Shown here piece after piece: positions 12,564-23,599 of a stretch of 64,000 bases of DNA. Positions within the stretch are counted from its first letter, which is position 1; every line of letters starts with the position of its first letter. The stretch is from positions 7,995,001-8,059,000 of the forward strand of contig JBAMJR010000040.1 in NCBI GenBank assembly GCA_038501785.1. The letters run 5' to 3'. Made by a program: the position numbers and the translations under genes. Under the pieces are notes generated by a model. That model saw nothing but the letters and a program-made list of their open reading frames with translations, ran no database searches and was not told the origin of the DNA. The DNA is from Myoxocephalus aenaeus (taxonomy: Eukaryota > Chordata > Actinopteri > Perciformes > Cottidae).

Positions 12564-13424
12564 GACATTGACCCACACTGCAACCATGAGATGTCTCTAA
12601 GCATGGAGCCTTGACTGGCACCCAAACAATGCAAGATTAGCCGCGGACAGACACAGAGATGTACGCTCACTCACTCAATCGTAGACACACGGACAAAATC
12701 GACCGATCGCATGATCCTCCTGGAAGAGGTGACAACGCTTTAGTGGTCAAACCGTCCTCGAGGCCCACACACATCTGGTCAGTGAGTCTGATGGGGGTCG
12801 TGCATTGCCTCCCTTTCCACCAGCACGGGGTAAAAGATTGAAAGGGTCCAGCTTTAAAGAGCGCCTTAAGTTCATGGGATCAAAGGAGGGATTTGGGCTG
12901 ACGGTATAGCCCTGCTGCGCTCACCCCGAAGCAGCAAGCAGCTGGGGGCCACCAACCGGGTGGTTAGTGCACGCAGATCTCAGTGCAAGCGACAAAGCTG
13001 TCTTGGAACGAAAACGCCTTCAGAGGTGAGCGCTCCAGAGACCCAAAGGGACGCTTCACCCGAGCCTCGAGCGCATCACGGCTGTCTCCTGACCCGCTGC
13101 AAGAATGTTCCTTTATCCAACGTCTACTTCCTGTTAAATGCTGCTCTGACATAAACTGATTTATTGATTATTTTACACTATTTTACACTCATCTCGTGAG
13201 GCCATGAGCCTGTAAGACTTGAAATAAATCCTCACAATTGCACCTAACGTGTTCCACACGTGCTGCAGCTTCAGAAACAATGCCAAGATGTTGCTTTTTA
13301 ATAATAATAATAATAATAATAATCATCATCATGAAATAGTCATTTTGTATGTGTACAAGACTGAAATATCCCTCAGCTTCTTTCGCTTTCTCAACAAGAC
13401 CTTTTGAAATGTGATCAGTTAGAT
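12564..13424. other. Intergenic, nothing recognised except an (AAT)n tract
   Basis: No coding pattern or known element was seen. A short (AAT)n/(CAT)n simple tract lies at about 13300-13332. Confidence 0.5.
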
Positions 13425-14320
13425 CAGTGGTTCTCAACTGGTCTGGCTCCAGGACCCACCATCCCCCCTGAATGACGAGCCGCGACCCAAATCGAGAAAC
13501 ATTCTCAACTTCTCAAATTAATTTAATAAAAAGATGGTGCAGTTTGAACCTGAGATAGTACAGAATATGTATGCCAACACAAAAACAAGTTTAATGATAA
13601 ACCAAAACGAGCAGCTGGTGGCGATGATAGAGAGGGAACTATTCCCTTTTACACTCAATTAGCTGCATTTTTATTAAAAAACTAAAAGTGCATCTTCAGG
13701 ACACGAGGTATTACAACATACATAACAATTCAGAATCTTCAGCTATTTTTAAACAGACTCAACAGCTTTCATGCACAAACCAAAAAAAAGGCCAACAAAT
13801 AAGAAGTAGTTTCAAAAAGACTCAAATGACCTAACTTTAACTGTGGAACAAGTCACTGTCTTGAGGAGCAGCTTTATCCACAAATTCAAAATAAATTAAA
13901 CAAAAAGTGCAATTCAAAAGGATTCATATATACAAAATTAACTTTTCTTGTGATGACCTCATCAGTAGGTAAATACTGAAAAACATTGTGCTTTACAGAA
14001 AATTAAGCAGCACTCAATTCTCCTCACGACCCCAGGTTTTTTCCTGTCATGCAGGCAGCGCCATCAGTTGTGAATTGTATATTCAGTAGGCTGTTTAATG
14101 TAATTATTCTAAAAACCCAGAGTCTCTGCCATATCAGGATGGTTTGACCCAACCACGCGCTGCTGAAAACATGGAGGAAGTGCAAAACAAGTTGAAACCA
14201 GCGCCGCAAAAGAACGACACTCGGCTGCAAAAAAAGTCCCTTCAAAATAAAACCACAGAATGGAAAAAAAAGAAGAAGAAATTGCTACTTTTTGCCCAGG
14301 CAAAGGCCCGCGACCCACCA
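13425..14320. mobile_element. Non-autonomous hAT element, copy 1 (decayed right end)
   Basis: It starts with CAGTGGTTCTCAACTGG and carries the same internal sequence as the element at 52444-53380, in opposite orientation. A minus-strand remnant reads TTDGAACMTGKN, matching the conserved TDGA-x-MTG block of hAT transposases. The right terminal repeat is damaged: GCGACCCACCAGT is followed by unrelated sequence. It is an internally deleted transposase derivative. Confidence 0.8.
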
Positions 14321-14592
14321 GTGGGTGGGCGTGGTGAGTGTAAGCAGTGAAAGCAGTTACATTGTCAGGTGAGGGATGCTGAAGAGGAGTTGAAAAGATC
14401 CACAGATTCTTTTGATTTTAAAATAAATCAATCAATGATATGAAAAACATGAAAAGAGGCAGACCATTTATAAGGAAAGTGAACATTGTTTCAAGTTTGA
14501 AAATAATTTATATGCAAGTATATGGAGTAAAATGCAAGGATTTGAGCATGCATCATCTGTCAATAATTTCAAATTTGCCCAACATTGCTTCG

Positions 14593-14795
14593 AACATCTG
14601 GTTTGTCTTTAAGGAGACCGGTTGGCACAAGGGTGCTTCAAGGTCAGCAGGCGGAGCCTCTGAGAAACCTTCCGGCACCTTTAACCAGCAGACCTTTGAC
14701 CAGTCAGGGAGCGACAACACCCAGGGGAACCTCCGCCAGCCGTCCAGTACAGCCAGGTGGGAGGGCCCACCTCCTCCTACTCCAATCAAATGTAG
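14593..14795 (+). pseudogene. Orphan last exon of a synaptophysin-family gene, frameshifted
   Basis: Frame one reads NIWFVFKETGWHKGAS and continues to NQQTFDQ. This matches the end of transmembrane helix 4 and the start of the cytoplasmic tail of synaptophysin and synaptoporin (known family landmarks). The family's ending, GPTS-Y/F-SNQM, is present (YSQVGGPTSSYSNQM then TAG at 14793) but in another frame. The switch can be explained by one base missing in the G run at 14724-14727. No splice acceptor AG precedes the exon (ATTGCTTC runs straight into GAAC), and the exons for the first three helices are not seen upstream. I infer a decayed fragment; an assembly error in the G run is the alternative for the shift but not for the missing exons. 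Confidence 0.66.
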
Positions 14796-15013
14796 CCGTG
14801 CCTTTTGGATTCGTGAACGACACTTCTGCAGTTTAAACCAGAGCAATCGAGGGGATCGGAGAGGAGGAAAGTTTGTCAAAAACAGACGGTCCTAAAAAAG
14901 GCATCAGAGGTGTAAAAGTACACCTTTTGTAGATACAAGTAGTGTATTGTACATTATTAGATTCAGCCTTTTACTCCTTCTTTGTCAGAGGTGTTGTTTG
15001 CTGAATGTCGTTT

Positions 15014-15230
15014 ATGGTAAATGGACCTGTACTTGTATAGCGCTTTTCTAGTCTTCCGACCACTCGAAGCGCTTACACACTACTACTACTGGAGCCCCTC
15101 AGGAGCAGCTAACATTCATACACACATTCATACACCGTAGGCACAGTTACGGGAGCAATTTGGAGTTAAGTATCTTTCCCAAGGACACATCGACATGGAC
15201 GACCCAGCTCACCACTGAGCCGCAGTCGTT
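15014..15230. repeat. Dispersed teleost repeat ('TGTATAGCGCTTTTCTAG' family)
   Basis: The block GGTAAATGGACCTGTACTTGTATAGCGC, seen here in two overlapping pieces, with CCGACCACTCGAAGCGCTT and the later CAAGGACACATCGACATGG, is a very common interspersed sequence in fish genomes. Its transposon class is not clear to me. Confidence 0.65.
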
Positions 15231-15235
15231 GTATT

Positions 15236-17800
15236 TCTTGTAGTTTGAAACTCATAAGTGATGGTCTCTATCTCTGTGTTTTGTAGTTGACATTCACTGT
15301 TTTAAATGCATTTACACTGTCGTGGAAGAAAAAAGTGCTCTGTGTTCATAACATTCTTCAAGTTCCTGAAATGGTGTTGACTCAGTGCATGATGTTGTAT
15401 CTGTGCTATTATGCTCTCTGTGAAACTAGTTGAACACTGTGGAGCCCATATGGGGTCTATGGCAGATATAAAAACGGTATAATTCACTTCTTCATTTACT
15501 CATAACCAGTAACATATAGACTGATATGTACACATATGCACACACAACTCACATTATACTCTTTTATTATAAGACCAACATTATTCAAATAGCCCTAGTG
15601 GTTGCAGAGATATACCTTTTTTTGTTTGGGTATGCAATTTTTGTGCAGAGGCTTAAAAATAGGTGGGTTTTTGAAAGGTTAAAAAAAAAAACATTTTATC
15701 TATGAAAGTTTACTAAAATCATACTGTCCTGGCTCCTTACTGACTATTACAGGATATTATTTTTTGCTAATGAGTATTTCTAATTCAGATACAGATATGC
15801 TTTAGTGAAATAGGTGTTATATTTGTTATGACAAATACATTCAACTCATGTCTGACATTGATCATGTCAACAATTAAAAATATTTTAAGCAATAACTTGG
15901 GTTGTTCAGGACAAAAGTACAGTGTGCAACCATTGCAACATGTTTGTTTCCAGGGGTTTCACTTCCATATCACACTCATTTCATTTGAATCATAAAGAGG
16001 GAGATTGTCCCCCTCATTATACATGTTATACTCTCTAAAGCATGTCCAGAGTATCCATCGACGCTGCTAAAGCCCAGCAAAAAAGCACATCAGTACCACA
16101 GTGATAGATGGATAGTGAATGGTGGGCTCATCTGTACATAACTAATAGCTGCTGTTAGTTTACATTAATATGACTTGTCAACCCTGTTTCTTGACTTCCT
16201 CCGCAGGTGACCTGCATCAATGTAATAAAGCGCATTGAACATCCATGTATGTATAACAGTCTGATATCCATGATGAATGTGTGCAGGTCCATTTACTGTC
16301 CCTTGCAATTAGTTGATTAATGTGGATATTTTACAGGCATTCGCGTTAATAAACTGGCCCATGTCCAACCTGCCCTGCATGTGTCGGCTCAGATCTCTCC
16401 GTCTGATCTGTGTGACACTGTACGTCTAACTGTAAAAAAGGAGTTTCTCTTAGTTGTTGAGTCAGTCTGTACACATGATGTTTTGCGGTTGACCCCTGAC
16501 CTCTAACCTGTTGCCTTGCTTTCCACAGAAACAGAAATAGTCTTTGTAGGATGCTTCTTGTCTTGTGAGAATCTGCCCGGTACAATTAGAAACCCCACAA
16601 TGCCAAGCTGTGTCTGTGGCTCTTTCTTTTGTTCATCAAAACAGTGATGTCCAATATTTTACAGACGAGACTATATGTGCACGACTTCCTCTTATGTGCA
16701 CACTGCACTCGTCTCTTCACTGCCAATCAAATGAGCTACTGCACACCGACACACATGTTGTGTGCAGAGAAAGTGTTTCCCATGTGTAGAATTCATTTGT
16801 AGTTTATAGGCAGTACACAGATCTCACAATACATTTACAAACATATGTATTATCATTCTTATTAGTGGTAATGGTGGCTTACTGCACAAAATATCATAAG
16901 AGAAAACAAACTGATGATGAGGCCGTCTTGTGGATAAGTGCAGAACCTTTTTACATTTGGACATTTGAACGTTACTCATTTCATAAATCTCCATGTAATG
17001 TGCATTCAGTAACTGACCACATTTCAAAGTAATGTGAGCCAGCCCTCTTTATTAACACTACATGTTACCTGAAATGAACCCCAGCACGGTGCGCAGCCTC
17101 CGGAGTGACCAGCAGGGGGCGACAGCGGACTGTCTGTAATACTTACAGACTACTGACTGAGTGGCACGTTCACCAGAACTTTCATCTCATAATTTCATTT
17201 TGATATGTGCAATGACTCTCAAATGTTTCACTGATTTATTCAGGCCGACAGTATGAACCTGACAATACTCTTTGAGCCGGACCTGTTTGTTGCAAAGGAA
17301 AAACACAAATATACCTTGTACTTATTTTCTATGTATTTCTTTATTTTGTTATGCCTCTCCAGTGTTGGTAAATTCTATATGTTTATTTTTAAATAAGCTA
17401 CAGCAGTGTTATAAACATGATAATAATGATGTTTATTAATTAAGTTCCCACATTGTTTCCCCCTTATATATATTAATGTTGCATCTTGTTCCCTTGCACC
17501 TACATGTATGTATCATTACCTTCTGTTCTGGTACACAATCAGTAAAGATTAAAAATGTTTATGAGTTCATTTGAATACAATTGGGGAGAATTATACTGCA
17601 CATTTTATTTATATCAACATGTAATATTACAAGTATCAATACTTAACAGTAATAACAGTAATGCCTTTGAGTCAAATGGAAATAAAAAATATATTAAATT
17701 ATACTTTGCACAATATTTATTGTATATAAAGTGTCATACATTTAATTATATCTGAAATATTATGATATTGTTTCTCATATAAAGACAAATCTAGAAGAAC
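15236..17800. other. Intergenic, gene-free as far as I can see
   Basis: Mostly AT-rich unique-looking DNA between the synaptophysin relic and the minus-strand acidic gene. The only motif picked out is the CTCF-like site at 17109-17121. Confidence 0.5.
17109..17121 (+). promoter_or_regulatory. CTCF-like core motif
   Basis: CCAGCAGGGGGCG matches the vertebrate CTCF core consensus closely. It lies about 690 bases beyond the polyadenylation signal of the minus-strand acidic gene and between it and the DENND2-like gene, a plausible boundary position. Single motif matches arise by chance and within repeats, so occupancy is unproven. Confidence 0.45.
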
Positions 17801-17808
17801 ATTGAACA

Positions 17809-17814
17809 TTTATT
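17809..17814 (-). terminator. Polyadenylation signal for a minus-strand transcript
   Basis: AATAAA on the minus strand, downstream of the candidate terminal exon at 18164-18291. It supports a transcript running from about 21.7 kb to about 17.8 kb. Confidence 0.45.
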
Positions 17815-18163
17815 TAATTGTGCTACTCAGAAAATAAACGGTATAAATACTGTACATACAGGTTACATGAACATACTGTATTCTATGTGACAGATTAAAC
17901 ACTAAAGCTTTCAGAATGATTATTTCTCGTTCAGCCTGAACCGTCAGTCTCCTTCTTGATTTCTGAGCAGATCAAACAGCTGCTGACAGCTTCCTGTGTG
18001 TGGGAGGAGCCTCCTGTGTGTGGGAGGAGCTTCCTGAACCCTCCAGCACAGAAGAAGCAGATGGAGACTAACTGCGTCCTCTGTGCTGGTGGGGACGGGA
18101 CGCTCCTCGTCCTCTCGGCTGGTGGGCGGGTGGCGTCGGGTGAAGGGGCAGGGAGGACCGTAC

Positions 18164-18291
18164 TCACTGGTCTCTGACTCTCTGGGTCTGAGAGGGGTTC
18201 AGGTCTGCTGTGGTCTGGGTCGTCCTGGGATGACGGGTTGGTTGACCTCCACCCTCAGCTGCCCCACGAGTGAGACCTGAGGAGTCCTGCC
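18164..18291 (-). CDS. Candidate alternative terminal exon of the acidic-protein gene
   Basis: On the minus strand an acceptor CTCACAG precedes this exon and the frame ends at TGA (18164-18166). Joined to the exon at 18418-18540 it continues the same frame, giving a Thr/Gln/Arg-rich tail. Together with 20066-20123 the three pieces total 309 bases, exactly 103 codons. No homology is recognised, so phase agreement is the only support. The stop codon overlaps a donor-like GTGAGTACG. Confidence 0.4.
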
Positions 18292-18417
18292 CTGTGAGAC
18301 ACAACACAAGAGATGAATACTTTTGAACTCAACCGTTACATTGTTGTGTTGAATCTGGCCTCCGATGATGGAATCGTATCACTGATCCTTCTGTAGTCCT
18401 GGAGAGGGATTACTTAC

Positions 18418-18540
18418 TCAGCCCACTGAAAGAAAGGCGCCCGCCGCTCTCCATCTGGTCCTGTGGTCCTCCATCCTTCTCATCTGCTCCGTCGTCAAGG
18501 AGACCCTGGATGTTGCTTCCTGTATCACGGCCATCGATAC
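18418..18540 (-). CDS. Candidate alternative internal exon of the acidic-protein gene
   Basis: Bounded on the minus strand by TTTACTCAG and CTGA|GTAAGT, both good splice signals. The frame that fits upstream donor G|GTGAGT (20066) reads IDGRDTGSNIQGLLDDGADE and stays open. It is acidic and Gly-rich like the upstream coding exon. Function unknown; a separate small gene cannot be excluded. Confidence 0.42.
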   Translation of the reverse strand, partial: VSMAVIQEATSRVSLTTEQMRRMEDHRTRWRAAGAFLSVG

Positions 18541-18947
18541 CTGAGTAAAAGAGACTTGGACACTTTTCTTCACGTTAGTAATTTTTGCTACACATCTGTC
18601 TGGTTCAGCCACTTCACCTAACTATACAAATAAACAGAGAGAGTAAAATGAACAATCTTTGAATAACTGTTAAGTGACACTTTCAGGGGACTCGTGTTAT
18701 TGCTGGTATTAAGTGTTGTTCTGGGGAAGACATCTACACTTTATGAAGAAAAATACACAACAGAATAACAACCTTTCACACTTTCACAGACTTAATGCCG
18801 AGAATACGAACACAGCTCCAACTGCAGTCGGATAGAGACCGGATAGCCGTTGCAACGGGTCCAGCTCCCCATACTCCTGCAGCACCCCACACAAAAGTCT
18901 GGACTCCCAAGTCCAAACACCAAAGTACACAACTGGGGGCGGAGCTT

Positions 18948-19320
18948 CTTCACGACGTTCCGCACAAAAACCTCTGCTGCAGGATGCTACCTATTGCCAA
19001 CCCCGCCAGACGCAAGGGAAGGCTGTCTGGCGCTTTATCAGTCCTGCCAGACATAAAGGTTTTACAATCCTGCAGCAAACAGGCTGGCGGTCTCAATCCG
19101 AGTCGCTGTCCTCATCCCTCTGCCAGTGTCTTCTGTTTGTGGAGGATCCGAGGTCTGACGTGGAGGGCGCAGACTCTTCTGACCTCTGGAGGCTGGGGGC
19201 GCCACGCCAAAAGGAGGGTGAAAAGATATGGAGGGGGAAGGGACTTGGATGCTGCAGATCCTGCCAGAAACTCTGAGTTGGGAACCGCTGGGAGAGAGGG
19301 TCATCTTCATCTTTTTCTTC
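18948..19320 (-). pseudogene. Tandem partial copy of the acidic gene's 3' end
   Basis: This block repeats the end of the acidic coding exon and its downstream sequence with a period of about 389 bases: CTCTGCTGCAGGATGCTACC occurs at 18972 and 19361. Relative to the intact copy it is one base short in the run after GCGCCCCCAGCC, so the original frame is lost. The 66-bp coding repeats are reduced and the upstream acidic tract is missing. It is therefore a decayed tandem duplicate. Confidence 0.75.
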
Positions 19321-19481
19321 TTCCTCAGCGAAGCTTCTTCAGGATGTTCTGCACCAAAACCTCTGCTGCAGGATGCTACCTATTGCCAACCCCGCCAGAC
19401 GCAAGGGAAGGCTGTCTGGCGCTTTATCAGTCCTGCCAGACATAAAGGTTTTACAATCCTGCAGCAAACAGGCTGACGGTC

Positions 19482-20123
19482 TCAATCCGAGTCGCTGTCC
19501 TCATCCCTCTGCCAGTATCTTCTGAAGGATCCGAGGTCTGACATGGAGGATGCAGACTCTCCGTAGTCCTCTTCTCTGGTCCTCTTGGCGGAGGATCCGA
19601 GGCCTGAGGTGGAGGATGCAGACTCTCCGTAGTCCTCTTCTCTGGTCCTCTTGGCGGAGGATCCGAGGCCTGAGGTGGAGGCCGCAGACTCTTCTGACCT
19701 CTGGGGGGCTGGGGGCGCCACGCCAAAACGGAGGGTGAGAGGATGGCCAGGTGGGAGCCGCTGAGGGACAGGGTCATCTTCATCTTCTTCATCTTCTTCT
19801 TCCTCCTCTTCTACTGCCTCTTCATCGTCTTCGTGCTCTTCGTCTTCTTCTGAGGAGGAAGAAAAGGAGGAGTCCATGGAGCCGTATCCAGAATCTTCGC
19901 TCTCCCAGTCTTCCTCGTTGTCCTCCCAGTCCTCCCAGTGTCCCTCGCCGTCCTCTCCCTCGTCGTCCTCTAGGCGTTCGCCGTGGAGGAGCTGGTGAAT
20001 GAACACCCCCTGTTCCCAAACACCAAACACAAAATGACCGTTCACAAATGCAAGCTCCAACTCACCGTCATTACCTTGGTCGTCTAAGGCGATCCTGACG
20101 GGGCCTCTTGCAGGACGCTCCAT
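19482..20123 (-). CDS. Uncharacterised highly acidic protein, 213 residues
   Basis: I do not recognise the family. The coding exon starts after CCCTCTCAG (exon start 20140); the first in-frame ATG is 20121-20123, because exon 1 (ending 21487) adds an open frame without any ATG. The N-terminal 55 residues look folded (GPVRIALDDQ, ELELAFVNGHFVFGVW, VFIHQLLHGE). The middle is an Asp/Glu tract of roughly 75 residues with a Ser run, then two 22-residue repeats containing SSAKRTREED (a possible basic nuclear signal) and a third degenerate unit ending DEDSDSD. This suggests a nuclear or histone/chaperone-like acidic protein, but that is inference from composition. Two donor-like sites lie inside the exon (see the findings). 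A partial 3' copy follows downstream. Confidence 0.65.
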   Translation of the reverse strand: MERPARGPVRIALDDQGNDGELELAFVNGHFVFGVWEQGVFIHQLLHGERLEDDEGEDGEGHWEDWEDNEEDWESEDSGYGSMDSSFSSSSEEDEEHEDDEEAVEEEEEEDEEDEDDPVPQRLPPGHPLTLRFGVAPPAPQRSEESAASTSGLGSSAKRTREEDYGESASSTSGLGSSAKRTREEDYGESASSMSDLGSFRRYWQRDEDSDSD

Positions 20124-20140
20124 GATGTAGTTCACACCAG

Positions 20141-21487
<1,347 letters not shown>

Positions 21488-21725
21488 TGCGCAGCTCTCG
21501 TCCAGCTCCCAGCCTGATGCCTTCAGGCTCTCTCGATGTTCAGACCACTGAAGTCCTCTCTGGGTCTCTGATGTCCTCTTTCAGTCCTCTTTCTGGATAC
21601 TTCTGTTCTGTTCGCCAACAAGTTTCGTTTCTCTCAAACTCAAAGAGTTTTCTTTACAGTTTTGGGTTCACAGGAGGTTGTCAGCTGCTCATGTCAAAGT
21701 CCAAAGTGTAAAGGGACGAATCAGA
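21488..21725 (-). other. 5' non-coding exon and promoter-proximal region of the acidic gene
   Basis: A strong minus-strand donor GCGCAG|GTAAGACC places the exon end at 21487/21488. Upstream in the same exon no ATG is in frame with the coding exon before a TGA. The 5' limit is estimated from the TATA-like CTTAAG at about 21739-21744 and is uncertain. Confidence 0.5.
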
Positions 21726-21738
21726 ACCAGCGCAGCCC

Positions 21739-21780
21739 TTAAGTAGCCTCGGTCCGGTTTCCATGGCAATCACTGACGTG
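21739..21780 (-). promoter_or_regulatory. Putative promoter: TATA-like, X-box-like and CRE-like motifs
   Basis: GTTTCCATGGCAAT at 21757-21770 is one base from the palindromic RFX X-box. TGACGTG at 21774-21780 is a CRE-like half-site, four bases after GCAA. A TATA-like CTACTTAAGG precedes the exon. The arrangement suggests an RFX/CREB-type promoter; no occupancy data exist here. Confidence 0.4.
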
Positions 21781-21991
21781 CGTGCGTGCGTGCGTGCGTC
21801 CATGCGATTGAGCAATACAGAGAGAGACATATTAATTATTTTTCTCATATTTGTCAAATATATATTTTGATTTGGTTAATACTAGTATTAATACTTTTTA
21901 TTTTATTTGTCAGTGATCTGTTGCTGTTCTGTACAGCTGTGAGTTGTAAACCTCACACAACTCGTCTCTGCAACACTATTGTGATACAACA

Positions 21992-21994
<3 letters not shown>

Positions 21995-22045
<51 letters not shown>
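21995..22045. repeat. (GA)n microsatellite
   Basis: About 25 GA units, upstream of the promoter of the acidic gene. Confidence 0.95.
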
Positions 22046-22048
<3 letters not shown>

Positions 22049-22307
22049 CAAAGCGCAAACCTTTAATTACCTGCCGTATTTAAACAGTTTTCTCTTCTTT
22101 GTATTACGTCTAAACTGTTCGATTCTTATCTTAAGTTATCTTTCTATATCTGTAAGATCAACATGTACACTGTTTGTATTTTGAAGTTAAACTTAAGCCT
22201 ACTTATTTTTATGTATATATCTTACTATCACTGCTCCTAAATTGCTATAGATGGGTTAAATGCAGACGTGTAATATGACGACGTAATAAAGTTTAGTTTT
22301 ACAATAA

Positions 22308-22340
22308 ACACACATATCGGAACTCTTTCGATATGTGTGT
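22308..22340. repeat. Short hairpin
   Basis: ACACACATATCG at 22308-22319 is followed by its exact complement CGATATGTGTGT at 22329-22340, with a nine-base loop. Confidence 0.8.
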
Positions 22341-22389
22341 TATAAAATCTTTACTTATTGTTTTGTATAAATTAATAATAATAATAAAT

Positions 22390-22540
22390 CCCCTTCCATC
22401 AACGTGAAGCGTCCCTTTCCTCTCCTGCACTGCAGCACATCGTGAGTCTGAAGGTTACAATGCAGAGCTATAGCTTCATGCATACATTAATCTCATTAAA
22501 TTATGATTATTATTGTAATATTACAACTTTATTCTCGTAT
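22390..22540. repeat. Low-copy repeat, inverted copy at 63480-63665
   Basis: CCATCAACGTGAAGCGTCCC, CTGCAGCACATCGTGAGTCTG and CAATGCAGAGCTATAGCTTC all recur on the minus strand at 63480-63665 in the same order with a few changes. Similarity stops near 22537. The block includes a donor-like CATC|GTGAGT, so it may be a duplicated promoter plus first exon. Confidence 0.75.
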
Positions 22541-22561
22541 GTTTCTTTTTTCAATCAAAAG

Positions 22562-22971
22562 GACTTCTCAGGGAACAGAGACCTTTGTGTCTCCATGTTG
22601 ATGAGATGTGTTCCTCTGCTGTAAATGTGTTGTTGGACAAAGTGTCTCACAACAGAACAGATCTGTTGAAGAAAGACAAACTGGTAAATGAAGTAGACTT
22701 TGTTATCGTGAATATTGTAGATAATTATGCTCTCGTTGTATTAATCACAGCATTACTTTGTTGCACATTCTTCTTTGTTGTGTTGTTCCTTCTCACACGC
22801 CTGTATAGAGCAGAGTGGTTGAAACCATCATCTCCTCTCTTAGTGGATTTGTTGGTCAACTCCAAAACCACCAACACAAAAGCTCATTTCGATCAGGAGA
22901 GTGATGAAGCTGATGGATCTGATGAAGACTGGTTGGAGATGGGAGGTGCAGGGTGCGTAACAGCAACATGA
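22562..22971 (+). CDS. Possible exon of a small single-pass membrane protein
   Basis: A polypyrimidine tract and CAAAAG acceptor precede 22562, and the frame is open to TGA-type termination at 22971. The translation has one clear hydrophobic segment (about 25 residues around VVLITALLCCTFFFVVLFLL), followed by basic residues and an acidic tail (SDEADGSDEDW). No family is recognised. It lies just after a duplicated block with a donor-like site at about 22442, which could be its first exon. It could equally be transposon-derived; confidence is low. Confidence 0.35.
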
Positions 22972-22979
22972 ATGAACTG

Positions 22980-23290
22980 AAGAGACGTCATGTCTAAAGA
23001 GACAGCAGCAGGATGATTGGCTGTGAACGGCTGCTGCTGTGACTTCATTCATGTCACGGCCATACTTTGGATATTGTATTGTAGCAATGCATAGTGCACT
23101 TTATACACTTTATACATATTTTTGTGCAATACTGTCACTATATTTTGTGCCTTATTTTTATATTTTTTTCCTTAAGTTTATTATTATTTTATTTTTTCCT
23201 TAACGTTTATTGTAATTCTGTGTTAGGAGGACCCAGCAAAAAAAGCTTTTCATTGTACAGAATAACTGCCTGTATCTGAGAATATGACAA
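22980..23290 (+). repeat. LINE 3'-tail-like sequence
   Basis: T-rich sequence with TGCACTTTATAC, TTGTGCAATACTGTCAC and a final TATGACAATAA resembles the 3' UTR of fish L2/Rex-type LINEs. No reverse transcriptase is attached. Confidence 0.45.
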
Positions 23291-23349
23291 TAACAATAGC
23301 TCGAATCTTAACGACGTCATTATTTCGTTGTGCTTATTGGTGCTGCTGT

Positions 23350-23461
23350 CATGATTGACGCCCCGAACACAGCTAGTAAACAAGGAGTGCGCAACTGCGC
23401 ATGCGTGAGACGTGCTACAACATTTCTTACCAGAGTCCACTTCAACTTCAGCAACAGCAAG
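23350..23461 (+). promoter_or_regulatory. NRF1-type promoter and possible first exon
   Basis: TGCGCATGCG at 23396-23405 matches the NRF1 core. It is followed 56 bases later by a donor-like CAAG|GTAACG at 23461/23462. NRF1 sites mark CpG promoters of housekeeping genes. I could not connect this candidate first exon to any downstream coding exon, so a transcript start is only a suggestion. Confidence 0.38.
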
Positions 23462-23482
23462 GTAACGAAGCTCATTATTATT

Positions 23483-23593
<111 letters not shown>

Positions 23594-23599
23594 GCAGTA

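Noticed and set aside
14553..14879. Minus-strand 108-residue frame opposite the synaptophysin exon
   Set aside because: It is antisense to a recognisable plus-strand exon and has no family character.
19550..20019. Leu/Arg-rich frames opposite or shifted from the acidic exon
   Set aside because: They are shadows of the Asp/Glu-rich coding tract; only the minus frame at 19482-20123 has the splice acceptor, start and stop.
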